Positions 51,453 through 59,152 of a stretch of 64,000 nucleotides of DNA are shown piece after piece. The number at the start of each line of letters is the position of its first letter. The stretch's first letter is position 1. The stretch comes from Lachnospiraceae bacterium. Its GTDB lineage: Bacteria; Bacillota; Clostridia; Lachnospirales; Lachnospiraceae. Position numbers and translations under genes: made by a program. Under the pieces are notes generated by a model that saw only the letters and a list, made by a program, of their open reading frames with translations, searched no databases and was not told where the DNA came from. Where the stretch lies: NCBI GenBank assembly GCA_900168235.1, contig FUZG01000002.1, forward strand, positions 1 to 64,000. The letters are read 5' to 3'.

Positions 51453-52201
51453 TGAGTCTACTCACAGCATCAGGAATAACTAAGATATATGACAATAGAA
51501 AGATAATTGAAAATATTTCAATACATCTCGAAAAAGGGGAACTGGTTTCTGTTCTGGGTCTCAGCGGTTCGGGAAAGACCACGTTGTTTCAGTGTATATC
51601 AGGATTAATAAAGCCTGAGAGCGGAAGCATCACATTGAATGGGGAAGATATAATGGGTGTTCCGGGAAAAGTCAGCTATATGCTTCAGAAGGATCTTCTT
51701 CTGCCGCATAAAAAGATAATCGACAACGTATCTTTACCGCTCAGGCTAAGGCATATGAAAAAAGCTGAGGCCAGAAAAAATGCAGGGGAGTATTTTAAGG
51801 ACTTTGGGCTTAGTGGAACAGAAATGCAGTTCCCATCCCAGTTGTCAGGAGGGATGAGACAGCGCGCCGCGCTTTTGCGTACATATCTGTCAGCAGACAG
51901 AGGAGTGGCCCTTCTGGATGAGCCTTTCAGTGCGCTTGATCAGATAACAAAAGAAGCGATACACGACTGGTATCTGGATGTAATGGACATGATCGAGCTT
52001 TCAACGCTATTTATAACACACGATATTGATGAAGCTATCATGCTGTCAGACCGAATCTACATCATGACGGGTGACCCGGGGACTATTCGTGATGAGATCA
52101 TTATAGAAGAAAAAAGACCGAGGGACAGGGACTTCGGACTGAGTGAAGAATTTCTGAAATATAAAAGGAAGATACGCGAGATACTGAGTGAAAAGGATTA
52201 A
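51452..52201 (+). CDS. thiZ: ABC ATPase for the thiamine precursor transporter (ThiZ-like)
   Basis: A 249-residue ATPase with Walker A GLSGSGKTT, LSGGMRQRAALLRTYL, Walker B VALLDEPFSALD and FITHDIDEAIMLSDRI, typical of the SsuB/TauB/ThiZ group. It overlaps the previous stop by one base (TAATG). It completes a ThiXYZ importer regulated by the riboswitch at 49089. Confidence 0.93.
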   Translation: MSLLTASGITKIYDNRKIIENISIHLEKGELVSVLGLSGSGKTTLFQCISGLIKPESGSITLNGEDIMGVPGKVSYMLQKDLLLPHKKIIDNVSLPLRLRHMKKAEARKNAGEYFKDFGLSGTEMQFPSQLSGGMRQRAALLRTYLSADRGVALLDEPFSALDQITKEAIHDWYLDVMDMIELSTLFITHDIDEAIMLSDRIYIMTGDPGTIRDEIIIEEKRPRDRDFGLSEEFLKYKRKIREILSEKD

Positions 52202-52215
52202 AGCCAGCGCTGTAC

Positions 52216-52232
52216 AAAATCAGGCTGATTTT
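52216..52232 (+). terminator. AAAATCA/TGATTTT hairpin after thiZ
   Basis: A perfect 7-bp AT-rich stem with a GGC loop, about 15 bases after the stop. Its stability is modest. Confidence 0.5.
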
Positions 52233-52284
52233 GCTAAAAAGTTTGCTGTTCAGGGAGGTTCATTCGTATCCATAAAGATCATCG

Positions 52285-52317
52285 AAAGGATGGGTGGCTT
52301 TTGCTGTCCATCCTTTT
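52285..52317 (+). terminator. Terminator of the thiamine operon
   Basis: AAAGGATGG and CCATCCTTT stems followed by TTAC. A stronger second stop for the operon. Confidence 0.85.
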
Positions 52318-52412
52318 TACGTATGAGAAGGTTGCAGGTCCTATGAACATGGTGCATAATAGGTCGGTGTGTTTTGATGGACATTATTAAATAGGAACAA
52401 GGCAGGTATTTT

Positions 52413-52540
52413 ATGAATCCTATCATCGAATTTAAGGATTTTCATTTCAATATAAATCCGAGACAGAGCCTGCTCTTCATGATATCAATCTGAAGATCAT
52501 GCCTGGGAAAAGATGTTATTATGTCCGCATTGGATATTTA
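52413..52540 (+). pseudogene. Remnant of an ECF transporter ATPase (EcfA-like)
   Basis: The first frame reads MNPIIEFKDFHF and then, after a one-base shift near 52450, YKSETEPALHDINLKIMPG. Together these match the start of energy-coupling-factor ATPases (a ...F.Y......AL.DINL.I..G pattern). The Walker A region that should follow is gone, and the frame decays into a stop. It is a dead N-terminal fragment of about 40 codons. Its position behind a thiamine importer hints at a lost ECF-type vitamin transporter such as a YkoD-like system. Confidence 0.7.
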
Positions 52541-52607
52541 TGTGGTAACATAGTTAGGGTTTTAGAAATTTATTCCTGAACTGATCGTGAAAGGACAAAA
52601 AAGATAA

Positions 52608-53642
52608 ATGATGAATAGAAAATATGGAAAACCGGTAGGAGATATCGTAAAGATCAAAAATGATTTTTTTGAACACAACGATAAGATGCTTGAAATGTCT
52701 GCATTTCAGGCAGATGCTCTCCTCTGTCAGCCGAAGCGCACACAGTGTAAGATCTGTCACACTCCCATCACCGGAGAAAAGCTTTATACAAGCCAGAGAA
52801 TGGGATATTATCTCTGCGAAAAGTGTGGTCATCTGAACAGTGAATTTGAAGATACGGATGATTTTGCGAATCGTGTATATATCCAGGACAGTTATGAGAA
52901 TAACTACTCAGAGGCCGATCGTGAGAAATACGAGAATCGTCTGAATACGATCTATATCCCGAAGGCAGAGTTTCTGCTTAACAGCTTAAAAGAGGACGGA
53001 ATCGAAGCAAAGGATGTTCACCTTCTCGATGATGGTGCAGGAAGCGGATATTTCGTACGTGCCATGAGAAAGCTTGGGGCAGATGCCAACGGTATCGAGA
53101 TCTCCAGTGCTCAGGTCGAGTTTGCTAATACCATGGCAGGAGAAGAGATCCTTCGTCAGGTAGACAGTGAAAATATCGCTCCCATTATTTCAGAAACAAA
53201 GTGCAATGTTCTGTCATTTATCGGAGTCTTCGAGCACATCATAAATCTTGATGAGATACTTAAGTGCATCAAAGAGAATCAGGATGTAAAGTATGTGTAC
53301 CTTTCAGTTCCGATGTTCTCCATGAGCTGTGTATTTGAGGCATCACATCAGAAGTCTTATAACCGTCATGCAGGCGGAACACATACTCATCTTTTCTCTG
53401 ATTCCTCTCTGAAATATATGGCAGAGGAGATGGGATTTGAGGAGGCATCCAGCTGGAAGTTCGGATCTGATATGATGGATCTTTACCGTATGCTGTGCGT
53501 GAGCCTCGATCAGAATGGCAACAGTGCATTAAAGGACTATTTCGCTCCCAAGTTCCTGTCCATGCTGGATGATCTCCAGATGGTAGTTGATAAGAGCGAG
53601 TTTGCATCAGAAATTCATCTTCTTCTCCGCAGGAAAGGCTGA
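52608..53642 (+). CDS. SAM-dependent methyltransferase with N-terminal zinc ribbon
   Basis: A 344-residue class I methyltransferase. The N-terminal CKICH...CEKCG forms a zinc site (about residues 47-73). The SAM loop is LLDDGAGSGYFVRAM, then an acidic motif IEISSAQVEFANTMA and FIGVFEHIINLDE. The layout resembles sugar C-methyltransferases. The gene starts at the first of two adjacent ATGs after GAAAGGA. It abuts a GT-C-like membrane protein gene, so a role in modifying a cell-surface glycan is possible. The substrate is unknown. Confidence 0.82.
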   Translation: MMNRKYGKPVGDIVKIKNDFFEHNDKMLEMSAFQADALLCQPKRTQCKICHTPITGEKLYTSQRMGYYLCEKCGHLNSEFEDTDDFANRVYIQDSYENNYSEADREKYENRLNTIYIPKAEFLLNSLKEDGIEAKDVHLLDDGAGSGYFVRAMRKLGADANGIEISSAQVEFANTMAGEEILRQVDSENIAPIISETKCNVLSFIGVFEHIINLDEILKCIKENQDVKYVYLSVPMFSMSCVFEASHQKSYNRHAGGTHTHLFSDSSLKYMAEEMGFEEASSWKFGSDMMDLYRMLCVSLDQNGNSALKDYFAPKFLSMLDDLQMVVDKSEFASEIHLLLRRKG

Positions 53643-53644
53643 AA

Positions 53645-55309
53645 ATGATGACATTACAGGGTATTATCCGGAAACCGTCGCTGAATCAGAGGCGGTTTCT
53701 GCTTGTATTCATAATAACCATAGTAACGGCGTGTCTTCCGCTGTTTACAGTGAACTGCATCCAGGGACATGATATACAGTATCATCTGCTCAGGATAGAA
53801 GCGCTGAAAGTCGGAATACAGAACGGACTTCCGTTTCTCCGGGTAAATATGCTGTTTTTTGGCGGTGCAGGATATGCGAGCTCAATGTTTTATCCTGACT
53901 TCCTGCTGTATGTTCCGGCGCTTCTCAGAGTTGCGGGTTTTGAGATAAATACCGCTTTTCACATTTTTATAGCCCTCTGTTTTATCGCGAGCTTTCTTAC
54001 ATGCTTTTATGCGGTAAAGGATATTACAGGAGAGCAGGAACCTGCGCTTATCGCATCGGTGATATATGTGCTCACCCAGTACCATCTGGATGATGTGTAT
54101 GTCCGCTGTGCGATAGGAGAAATAACAGCCTTTATTTTTCTCCCGCTTGTTATCGCGGGGCTTTATGATCTGGCAGTACGTGAATTTAAAAAGCCATGGC
54201 TCTTAGGTATAGGCATAACAGGAACACTTCTCTGCCATACCCTTTCAACCATGTTCAGCATAGGATTATGTGTTGTCGCGTTTTTATTTGCACTCCCGAT
54301 CATCATCCGTAAACCTAAGATACTGGTAAAATTGATAATTACAGCTGTTATCTGCGTGGCGGTTTCATCCTTTTACTGGCTTCCGATGATCGAGCAGATG
54401 CATTCTACGGTATTTAAATATACGAAGTCAGAGTTTGACGTGGCATTTGAAGCCCTTTTATTTAAGGATGTCTTTGCAGATAAATGGCCGGGGATCGGAA
54501 TTGCACCGTTCTTATTTATTCTGCCGGGATTCTTTGTTTCTCATAAGGAAAAAGAAGTGCTCTTTGCAGATGCGTGCTCTGCGGCGGGAGTAATGGCAGC
54601 TCTGTTCACCACCAGATTTTTCCCGTGGAAGAGATTCGCGTCCCATCTGAACTTTATCCAGTTCCCCTGGAGACTCTTTATCATGGCAACAGCACTGCTG
54701 TCAGTGAGCGGTGCGATATACTGCTGGAAGTATATCAAGGGTCTTAAGGAAGGAAATGAGATTGATAAAAACGCGCGTTATGTTTCTGCGCTCCTGATAC
54801 TGGTCATTGGCATCATGGTGGTTTCCGCGGTGAATGTGATCGGAAGGACTGAGATCGAGTATTATTCCTATTCGGGAGACTATTACGACTATGAGCCGTA
54901 TACAGAATCTGTTATCGGCGGTGAGTGGCTCCCTGATACTGTGGAAGTAAGAGACAGTATTGGCAAGCATGTTTCAGAAGCGTATACTGAAGACGATACG
55001 CTGTCGGTTGCCAGAGACAGAAATACCCTCACGGTTTCCGGACTTAAGGGAAATGAGGTGTATGTCGATGTTCCGTTTACTTTTTATCTTGGCTATGCCG
55101 CCGAGGATCAGAACGGAGCTCAGTTAAAGGTCGATGGTACCGGAAAGAACGGGCGCGTCCGCGTTTATCCTAATGGTGCGGAAAGTGTAAGAGTTTACTA
55201 CGCTGGAACAGCTTTACAGCACGCATCGGATATGTTATCGCTCGTAACAATGGCGGGACTTGTGATCGTCCTAGTGATCAGAGCAGGGAAAAAGCGCAAA
55301 ACAGCGTAA
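53645..55309 (+). CDS. PTPS-related GT-C-like membrane protein
   Basis: A 554-residue integral membrane protein. It has about ten helices in its first 420 residues, a short external loop after helix 1 with GHDIQYHLLRIEALKVGIQN (the GT-C-like acidic motif), and an external C-terminal beta-rich domain (about 425-530) before a last helix and a basic tail (IRAGKKRKTA). It matches the 6-pyruvoyl-tetrahydropterin synthase-related/YfhO group, which are predicted lipid-linked-sugar glycosyltransferases. It is two bases downstream of the methyltransferase gene, so the two are co-transcribed. Confidence 0.8.
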   Translation: MMTLQGIIRKPSLNQRRFLLVFIITIVTACLPLFTVNCIQGHDIQYHLLRIEALKVGIQNGLPFLRVNMLFFGGAGYASSMFYPDFLLYVPALLRVAGFEINTAFHIFIALCFIASFLTCFYAVKDITGEQEPALIASVIYVLTQYHLDDVYVRCAIGEITAFIFLPLVIAGLYDLAVREFKKPWLLGIGITGTLLCHTLSTMFSIGLCVVAFLFALPIIIRKPKILVKLIITAVICVAVSSFYWLPMIEQMHSTVFKYTKSEFDVAFEALLFKDVFADKWPGIGIAPFLFILPGFFVSHKEKEVLFADACSAAGVMAALFTTRFFPWKRFASHLNFIQFPWRLFIMATALLSVSGAIYCWKYIKGLKEGNEIDKNARYVSALLILVIGIMVVSAVNVIGRTEIEYYSYSGDYYDYEPYTESVIGGEWLPDTVEVRDSIGKHVSEAYTEDDTLSVARDRNTLTVSGLKGNEVYVDVPFTFYLGYAAEDQNGAQLKVDGTGKNGRVRVYPNGAESVRVYYAGTALQHASDMLSLVTMAGLVIVLVIRAGKKRKTA

Positions 55310-55354
55310 AGATTGGTAGTTACAGGTCCGTTTTTCGGACGAGGAAGGGAAAAA

Positions 55355-56401
55355 ATGAAGATAGTAGTACTTGCCGGCGGAACGTCGACAGAAAGAGATG
55401 TATCATTCGTTACCGGCGCCCAGGTTTATAAGGCACTTAAAAAGAAGGGCCATCAGGTTATCCTTCTGGATGCTTTTTATGGATATAGCGGAATAGATGC
55501 AAATGAAACAGAGCTGCTTTTTGAGGTCGACAGAGACTGGGCTGCGGATATAAAGGAGATCACAGAAACTGATCCTGACATCGAAAAGATCAAGGAGCAG
55601 AGACCGGATAAGTCCAACAGCTATTTTGGACCTCATGTTATCAGCATTTGCCAGGCTGCAGATATTGTATTTCTGGCGCTTCACGGCGGTGACGGTGAGA
55701 ACGGAAAAGTGCAGGCGGCATTTGACCTTCTCGGTATCAGATATACAGGAACAGGCTATTTAAGTTCTGCTCTTGCCATGGATAAGTTTTATACAAAGGC
55801 TATCATGGATGTCCGCAATATTCCTAATCCCAAGTGGGTTATCATGAAGAAGGACGACGCAAGCGATGTTCCTCCTTTCAACATCCCCTGCGTAGTAAAG
55901 ACACGTGCAGGCGGATCTTCCGTAGGTGTTTATATCCCGAAGACAGAGGAGGAATACAGAAAGAACCTGCGTGAAGCATTTGTTTATAACGATTATGTTA
56001 TCATCGAGGAATATATAAAGGGTCGTGAGTTCTCCGTAGCTGTAATTGACGGACGCGCATATCCTATTATCGAGATCGCGCCTATAGAAGGCTTCTATGA
56101 TTACAAAAACAAGTATCAGGCAGGAAGTACTGTTGAGACTTGTCCGGCTGAGCTCTCAGCTGAAAAGACTGCTGAGATGCAGCAGTGTGCGATAAATGTT
56201 TACAATGCACTTGAGATGGAAAGCTATGCGAGAATGGACTTTATGATGGATGAGAATGGTGGTATCTATTGCTTGGAAGCAAATACTCTTCCGGGAATGA
56301 CACCTACAAGTCTCGTTCCGCAGGAAGCTGCAGCAGAGGGAATGAATTTCGAGGATCTCTGTGAGCACCTCATCAATGTTTCAATGAAAAAATACAAGTA
56401 A
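55355..56401 (+). CDS. ddl: D-alanine--D-alanine ligase
   Basis: A 348-residue ATP-grasp enzyme that makes the D-Ala-D-Ala dipeptide of peptidoglycan. It has LAGGTSTERDVS, LHGGDGENG, KTRAGGSSVGVYI, the omega loop FYDYKNKYQAGST with the Tyr of D-Ala-D-Ala enzymes, and the metal site EANTLPGMTPTSLVPQEA. The Tyr in the loop argues against a D-lactate or D-Ser ligase. The ATG at 55355 is close to GAAGGGA; the open frame upstream includes a GTCCG/CGGAC hairpin (55326-55340) in the leader. It ends at a bidirectional terminator. Confidence 0.95.
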   Translation: MKIVVLAGGTSTERDVSFVTGAQVYKALKKKGHQVILLDAFYGYSGIDANETELLFEVDRDWAADIKEITETDPDIEKIKEQRPDKSNSYFGPHVISICQAADIVFLALHGGDGENGKVQAAFDLLGIRYTGTGYLSSALAMDKFYTKAIMDVRNIPNPKWVIMKKDDASDVPPFNIPCVVKTRAGGSSVGVYIPKTEEEYRKNLREAFVYNDYVIIEEYIKGREFSVAVIDGRAYPIIEIAPIEGFYDYKNKYQAGSTVETCPAELSAEKTAEMQQCAINVYNALEMESYARMDFMMDENGGIYCLEANTLPGMTPTSLVPQEAAAEGMNFEDLCEHLINVSMKKYK

Positions 56402-56403
56402 CA

Positions 56404-56439
56404 AAGAAGGAGCGGTTCCGTTTGGAACTGCTCCTTCTT
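56404..56439. terminator. Bidirectional terminator between ddl and ferredoxin
   Basis: AAGAAGGAGC and GCTCCTTCTT form the outer stem and GTTCC/GGAAC the inner one, with T-rich sequence on both sides. Confidence 0.93.
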
Positions 56440-56467
56440 AAATGCGCATGAATTTTCAGTAAACTGA

Positions 56468-56638
56468 TTACTCAGCCTTGATAGCGCCTGTAGGGCATCC
56501 ACCCTCGCATGCTCCGCAGTCGATGCAGCTAGCTGCGTCAACAACGTACTTTCCATCACCCTCAGAGATAGCGCCAACCGGGCAAGTAGATGCGCATGCA
56601 CCACAGTTTACACAAGTATCATCAATAACGTGTGCCAT
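56468..56638 (-). CDS. 2[4Fe-4S] ferredoxin
   Basis: A 56-residue clostridial-type ferredoxin with two C-x2-C-x2-C-x3-C-P motifs: CVNCGACASTCP (Cys9, 12, 15, 19) and CIDCGACEGGCP (Cys38, 41, 44, 48). It carries low-potential electrons, for example between pyruvate:ferredoxin oxidoreductase and hydrogenase or Rnf. AAGGAGG precedes the ATG, and a near-consensus promoter lies 60 bases further upstream. It is monocistronic. Confidence 0.97.
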   Translation of the reverse strand: MAHVIDDTCVNCGACASTCPVGAISEGDGKYVVDAASCIDCGACEGGCPTGAIKAE

Positions 56639-56700
56639 TTTAGATTCCTCCTTGATTTTATAGCCATTTTACCTATTCAGACATTAAAGTCATATAACGT

Positions 56701-56729
56701 ATTGTAATATATTAACATCATCAATTCAA
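56701..56729 (-). promoter_or_regulatory. Ferredoxin promoter
   Basis: On the minus strand: TTGAAT, a 17-base spacer and TACAAT, with an AT-rich stretch between. Confidence 0.8.
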
Positions 56730-56886
56730 GAATGTTGCACTGTGCTAATTGTCAAAACTTTCACTTTTTTGTTCGGGGTTTTTATCAAACTTTAATCCTT
56801 TCCAATGCCGGTGAGACTTGCAAGAGGTTATGGGTCAGTGTAGAATAACATAAACTGTTTTAACAACCTTTAAAGGAGGAATAAAA

Positions 56887-57090
56887 ATGGGTGTTGTTAC
56901 AAAAGACACTACTATCGGTGATGTTTTAAGAATTAAGCCGTCAGCTGTACCGCTTCTCATGGAGATCGGAATGCACTGCCTCGGATGTCCTGCATCTCAG
57001 GGCGAGACTGTTGAGGAAGCAGCTATGGTTCACGGTATCGATGCAGACGATCTGGTTCAGCAGATGAATGCTATGCCGGACGAGCAGTAA
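56887..57090 (+). CDS. DUF1858 protein with CxxC motif
   Basis: A 67-residue cytoplasmic protein. ITKxTxIGDVL-like start (VTKDTTIGDVLRIKPSAVPL) and GMHCLGCPASQGETVEEAA with a conserved CxxC mark the DUF1858/ScdA-N-like family, thought to bind a metal or take part in redox or Fe-S chemistry. It is divergent from the ferredoxin gene, with a 250-bp shared upstream region. AAAGGAGG precedes the ATG. A strong terminator follows. Confidence 0.92.
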   Translation: MGVVTKDTTIGDVLRIKPSAVPLLMEIGMHCLGCPASQGETVEEAAMVHGIDADDLVQQMNAMPDEQ

Positions 57091-57115
57091 TATTAAGATA
57101 GAGCAAGTAAAAAGA

Positions 57116-57140
57116 CCAGCCCCTTGGGGCTGGCCTTTTT
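57116..57140 (+). terminator. Terminator after the DUF1858 gene
   Basis: CCAGCCCC, TT, GGGGCTGG and then CCTTTTTG. Confidence 0.95.
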
Positions 57141-57161
57141 GTACTGATATTTAGTTGTGTA

Positions 57162-57965
57162 TCAGATTTTTGCAAGTGACTGAAGCGCATCATTTCTGAT
57201 GATCACTTCACCGTGCTCCTCATACCAAGCCTGCACAGAAGGAGTGAACTTCTCCGGTCCTGCGTACTCTGTGATGATATTGCAGATCTTATTGAACTGC
57301 TCAGGTGTATGAGATGACTTCTTTGCGATCAGATAGTATCTGCGGTCAACGGGATCTCTGTAAAGAGTGTTCTCGCCGTTGTAATATCCGTCGAGGATAT
57401 GACCAAGTCTTGTAACACCCTCAAGATCACGGAAAGAATAAAGCTTTGTGATCTCAACGGGAACGGTTATCTGAACTTCATCGTTTGTCTTCTTTACGGA
57501 TTTAACTGCTGCGTTATTATCGGCTGAATAAGGCATTGTACTTCCGCTGTTTACTGTATTTGATGCAGGTTTTTCGCTGCTTCCTTCAGAGCCGTCCTTT
57601 ATCTTTCTGAAAAGATCGAGAACATCGTCTGCACCGGAATGAACTTCCGCAGTATCTCCGGTCTCATCACCGCGAAGAGAAGGTGCAAATTTGGAAAAAC
57701 GTGTATCCAGCTCTTCCGGATCTTCAACCTTCGTAATGATAAGAACGATCGCTTCACTGGAAAGAGGGATAGCCTCGATCATAAGAGGAATGTCCTCAGC
57801 TTCGAATCCAAACTGATATGATGCCTGCTGGATCATATCGCGGAAAAGACTCTTGGCTTTATCTGTTCCATAAGCAAGTTCACTTATTTTAAGCTCGCGT
57901 TCTGCGAGATCTGCCTTTGTAAGGGTGCAACGGATCTGATGGTCATTAACTTTTTCAATCTTCAT
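57162..57965 (-). CDS. mecA: MecA-family ClpC adaptor protein
   Basis: A 267-residue adaptor. The N-terminal substrate-binding domain (MKIEKVNDHQIRCTLTKADL, FRDMIQQASYQFGF) and the C-terminal ClpC-binding domain (FRDLEGVTRLGHILDGYYNG to ITEYAGPEKFT) are linked by an acidic Ser-rich stretch. In Bacillus, MecA delivers ComK and other substrates to ClpCP. The ATG at 57963-57965 begins the conserved MKIEK; the open frame extends 19 codons further but that part looks non-coding. It is transcribed towards the DUF1858 gene. Confidence 0.92.
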   Translation of the reverse strand: MKIEKVNDHQIRCTLTKADLAERELKISELAYGTDKAKSLFRDMIQQASYQFGFEAEDIPLMIEAIPLSSEAIVLIITKVEDPEELDTRFSKFAPSLRGDETGDTAEVHSGADDVLDLFRKIKDGSEGSSEKPASNTVNSGSTMPYSADNNAAVKSVKKTNDEVQITVPVEITKLYSFRDLEGVTRLGHILDGYYNGENTLYRDPVDRRYYLIAKKSSHTPEQFNKICNIITEYAGPEKFTPSVQAWYEEHGEVIIRNDALQSLAKI

Positions 57966-58184
57966 GAGCTCACCACGTCCTTTCTGATATATCAATCTCT
58001 GTACCCAAGAGAGAGGGCACAAAGAATATATACCCCCACCAATGATTTTCAGATTACCATTCTTTATATACTTTTCCGTGATTCAAGTCAAGCCGACATA
58101 CCATCTGTTCTTTAAAATTTTATCGGCGTTTTATAAAAAAACCACAATGTATACTTTATACACAAATTGCACGAAATTCAGAAC

Positions 58185-58213
58185 TTGCCAAGACAAATGT
58201 CCTTCCGTATAAT
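58185..58213 (+). promoter_or_regulatory. Strong promoter of the orphan leader
   Basis: TTGCCA, a 17-base spacer and a perfect TATAAT. Transcription would begin near 58220. Confidence 0.85.
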
Positions 58214-58219
58214 AACCAC

Positions 58220-58620
58220 TCGTGAGTCAGCGTAATACGCTCCGTCGGAAAGGAGGAATACGCTGCACTGCATTTTTATTTTTATTCCGGTCTGAGATCA
58301 GAAGACCATTTATTATTATCTGTCGGATGCATGGTGACCGTTCTGTAGCCGTGTGACAGAGAAATTCAGTTCACTTTTTCAGTGACAATTCCCAAAGCAA
58401 TGATCATTTGCGCGAGCAGTATTTATGCGCGGTGATAGTAGTATTAAGTATGTTTTTTTATGCAGTGGCGGGCAAGTGGAGAAATTAAAGCTGGCTCAGG
58501 AGATATTATGAGTGATCTGCAGATTCCGGCATAGGATATATCACAATTACTCCGGTTATGCAGATGGGGCAGGAAGTGTTTTAGAGCGTTCCTTTCTGTC
58601 AGGTTATTTTTGCGGGTGAA
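58220..58620 (+). ncRNA. Leader RNA or small RNA candidate
   Basis: The predicted transcript opens with a hairpin of CAGCGTA (58228-58234) and TACGCTG (58259-58265) with an inner CTCC/GGAG stem that hides an AAAGGAGG ribosome-site sequence. Beyond it a very short frame (CTG start, about 10 codons, ending TGA) could encode a leader peptide. Further small stems include CGG/CCG and CTGT/ACAG around 58320-58365. I cannot match it to a known riboswitch class. Confidence 0.4.
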
Positions 58621-58623
58621 AAG

Positions 58624-58836
58624 ATGAAAGAACACGATAAGAGGAAGAACCTGTTTGAATTGTTAAGTAATTATGTAAACAAAGGCATCTCATTATTATT
58701 AATGGGCAGACCTGTGACACCTGCTCAGGCGGTAAAGACCATACTTGAGCTTGAGGGATCATTCATGGCGGATTTTGTCTATGATGAAAACGGCTTTTTA
58801 AGAGAGATCCGCTATGACAGAGTGAGATTTGCATGA
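58624..58836 (+). CDS. Small hypothetical protein
   Basis: A 70-residue protein I do not recognise. The first half is basic and hydrophobic (NLFELLSNYVNKGISLLLMG), followed by RPVTPAQAVKTILELEGSFM and an acidic/aromatic end (ADFVYDENGFLREIRYDRV). There is no signal peptide; the hydrophobic part is too short for a safe membrane call. GGGTGAAAAG precedes the ATG. It lies about 400 bases downstream of a strong promoter. Confidence 0.65.
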   Translation: MKEHDKRKNLFELLSNYVNKGISLLLMGRPVTPAQAVKTILELEGSFMADFVYDENGFLREIRYDRVRFA

Positions 58837-59152
58837 TATGAGCATATATGTCCCCTTGGCGCAGACACCGCCGGACATGAACCTTTATAAATTGGCATAA
58901 GTAAATAGTTTACATAAAATGGTCGGCAGGATCGAAAGCAGCATTTCTTAAAGGCGCCCCAAAAGCTATAAAGACTGCAGTTTTCCTGTCGGCCATTTTA
59001 AATATCCTGCAGTATTGTGATATAATGGCATTTAACTGGGCAATTATGTTGCGAAAGCGGGATTTTTTGTCTGTTTTAGCGTTTAAATGAACAAAAAATG
59101 GTTGTGAAAGGTGCAGAATCCTTGAATTCCAGGTGATTCTGTTTAAGTTTTT
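58837..59152. other. Intergenic region with long hairpin and promoter
   Basis: A 13-bp stem with two G-U pairs (58919-58931 with 58984-58996) encloses a second GCAG/CTGC stem and is followed by TTTTAAAT, so it may end the upstream transcript. An extended -10 promoter follows at 59018-59026. A CAGAATC/GATTCTG hairpin (59114-59140) sits just before the next gene. Confidence 0.55.
59018..59026 (+). promoter_or_regulatory. Extended -10 promoter of the GH18 gene
   Basis: TGA-TATAAT is an extended -10 element; the -35 (TTAAAT) is weak. The leader is about 120 bases long. Confidence 0.55.

Larger units (their letters stand above)
57966..58623. other. Long non-coding region with leader RNA
   Basis: This stretch of 658 bp holds the mecA promoter side (57966 to about 58080), a near-consensus rightward promoter (58185-58213) and about 400 bases of transcribed but apparently untranslated sequence before the small gene at 58624. 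I see no protein gene of credible length in it. Confidence 0.6.
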
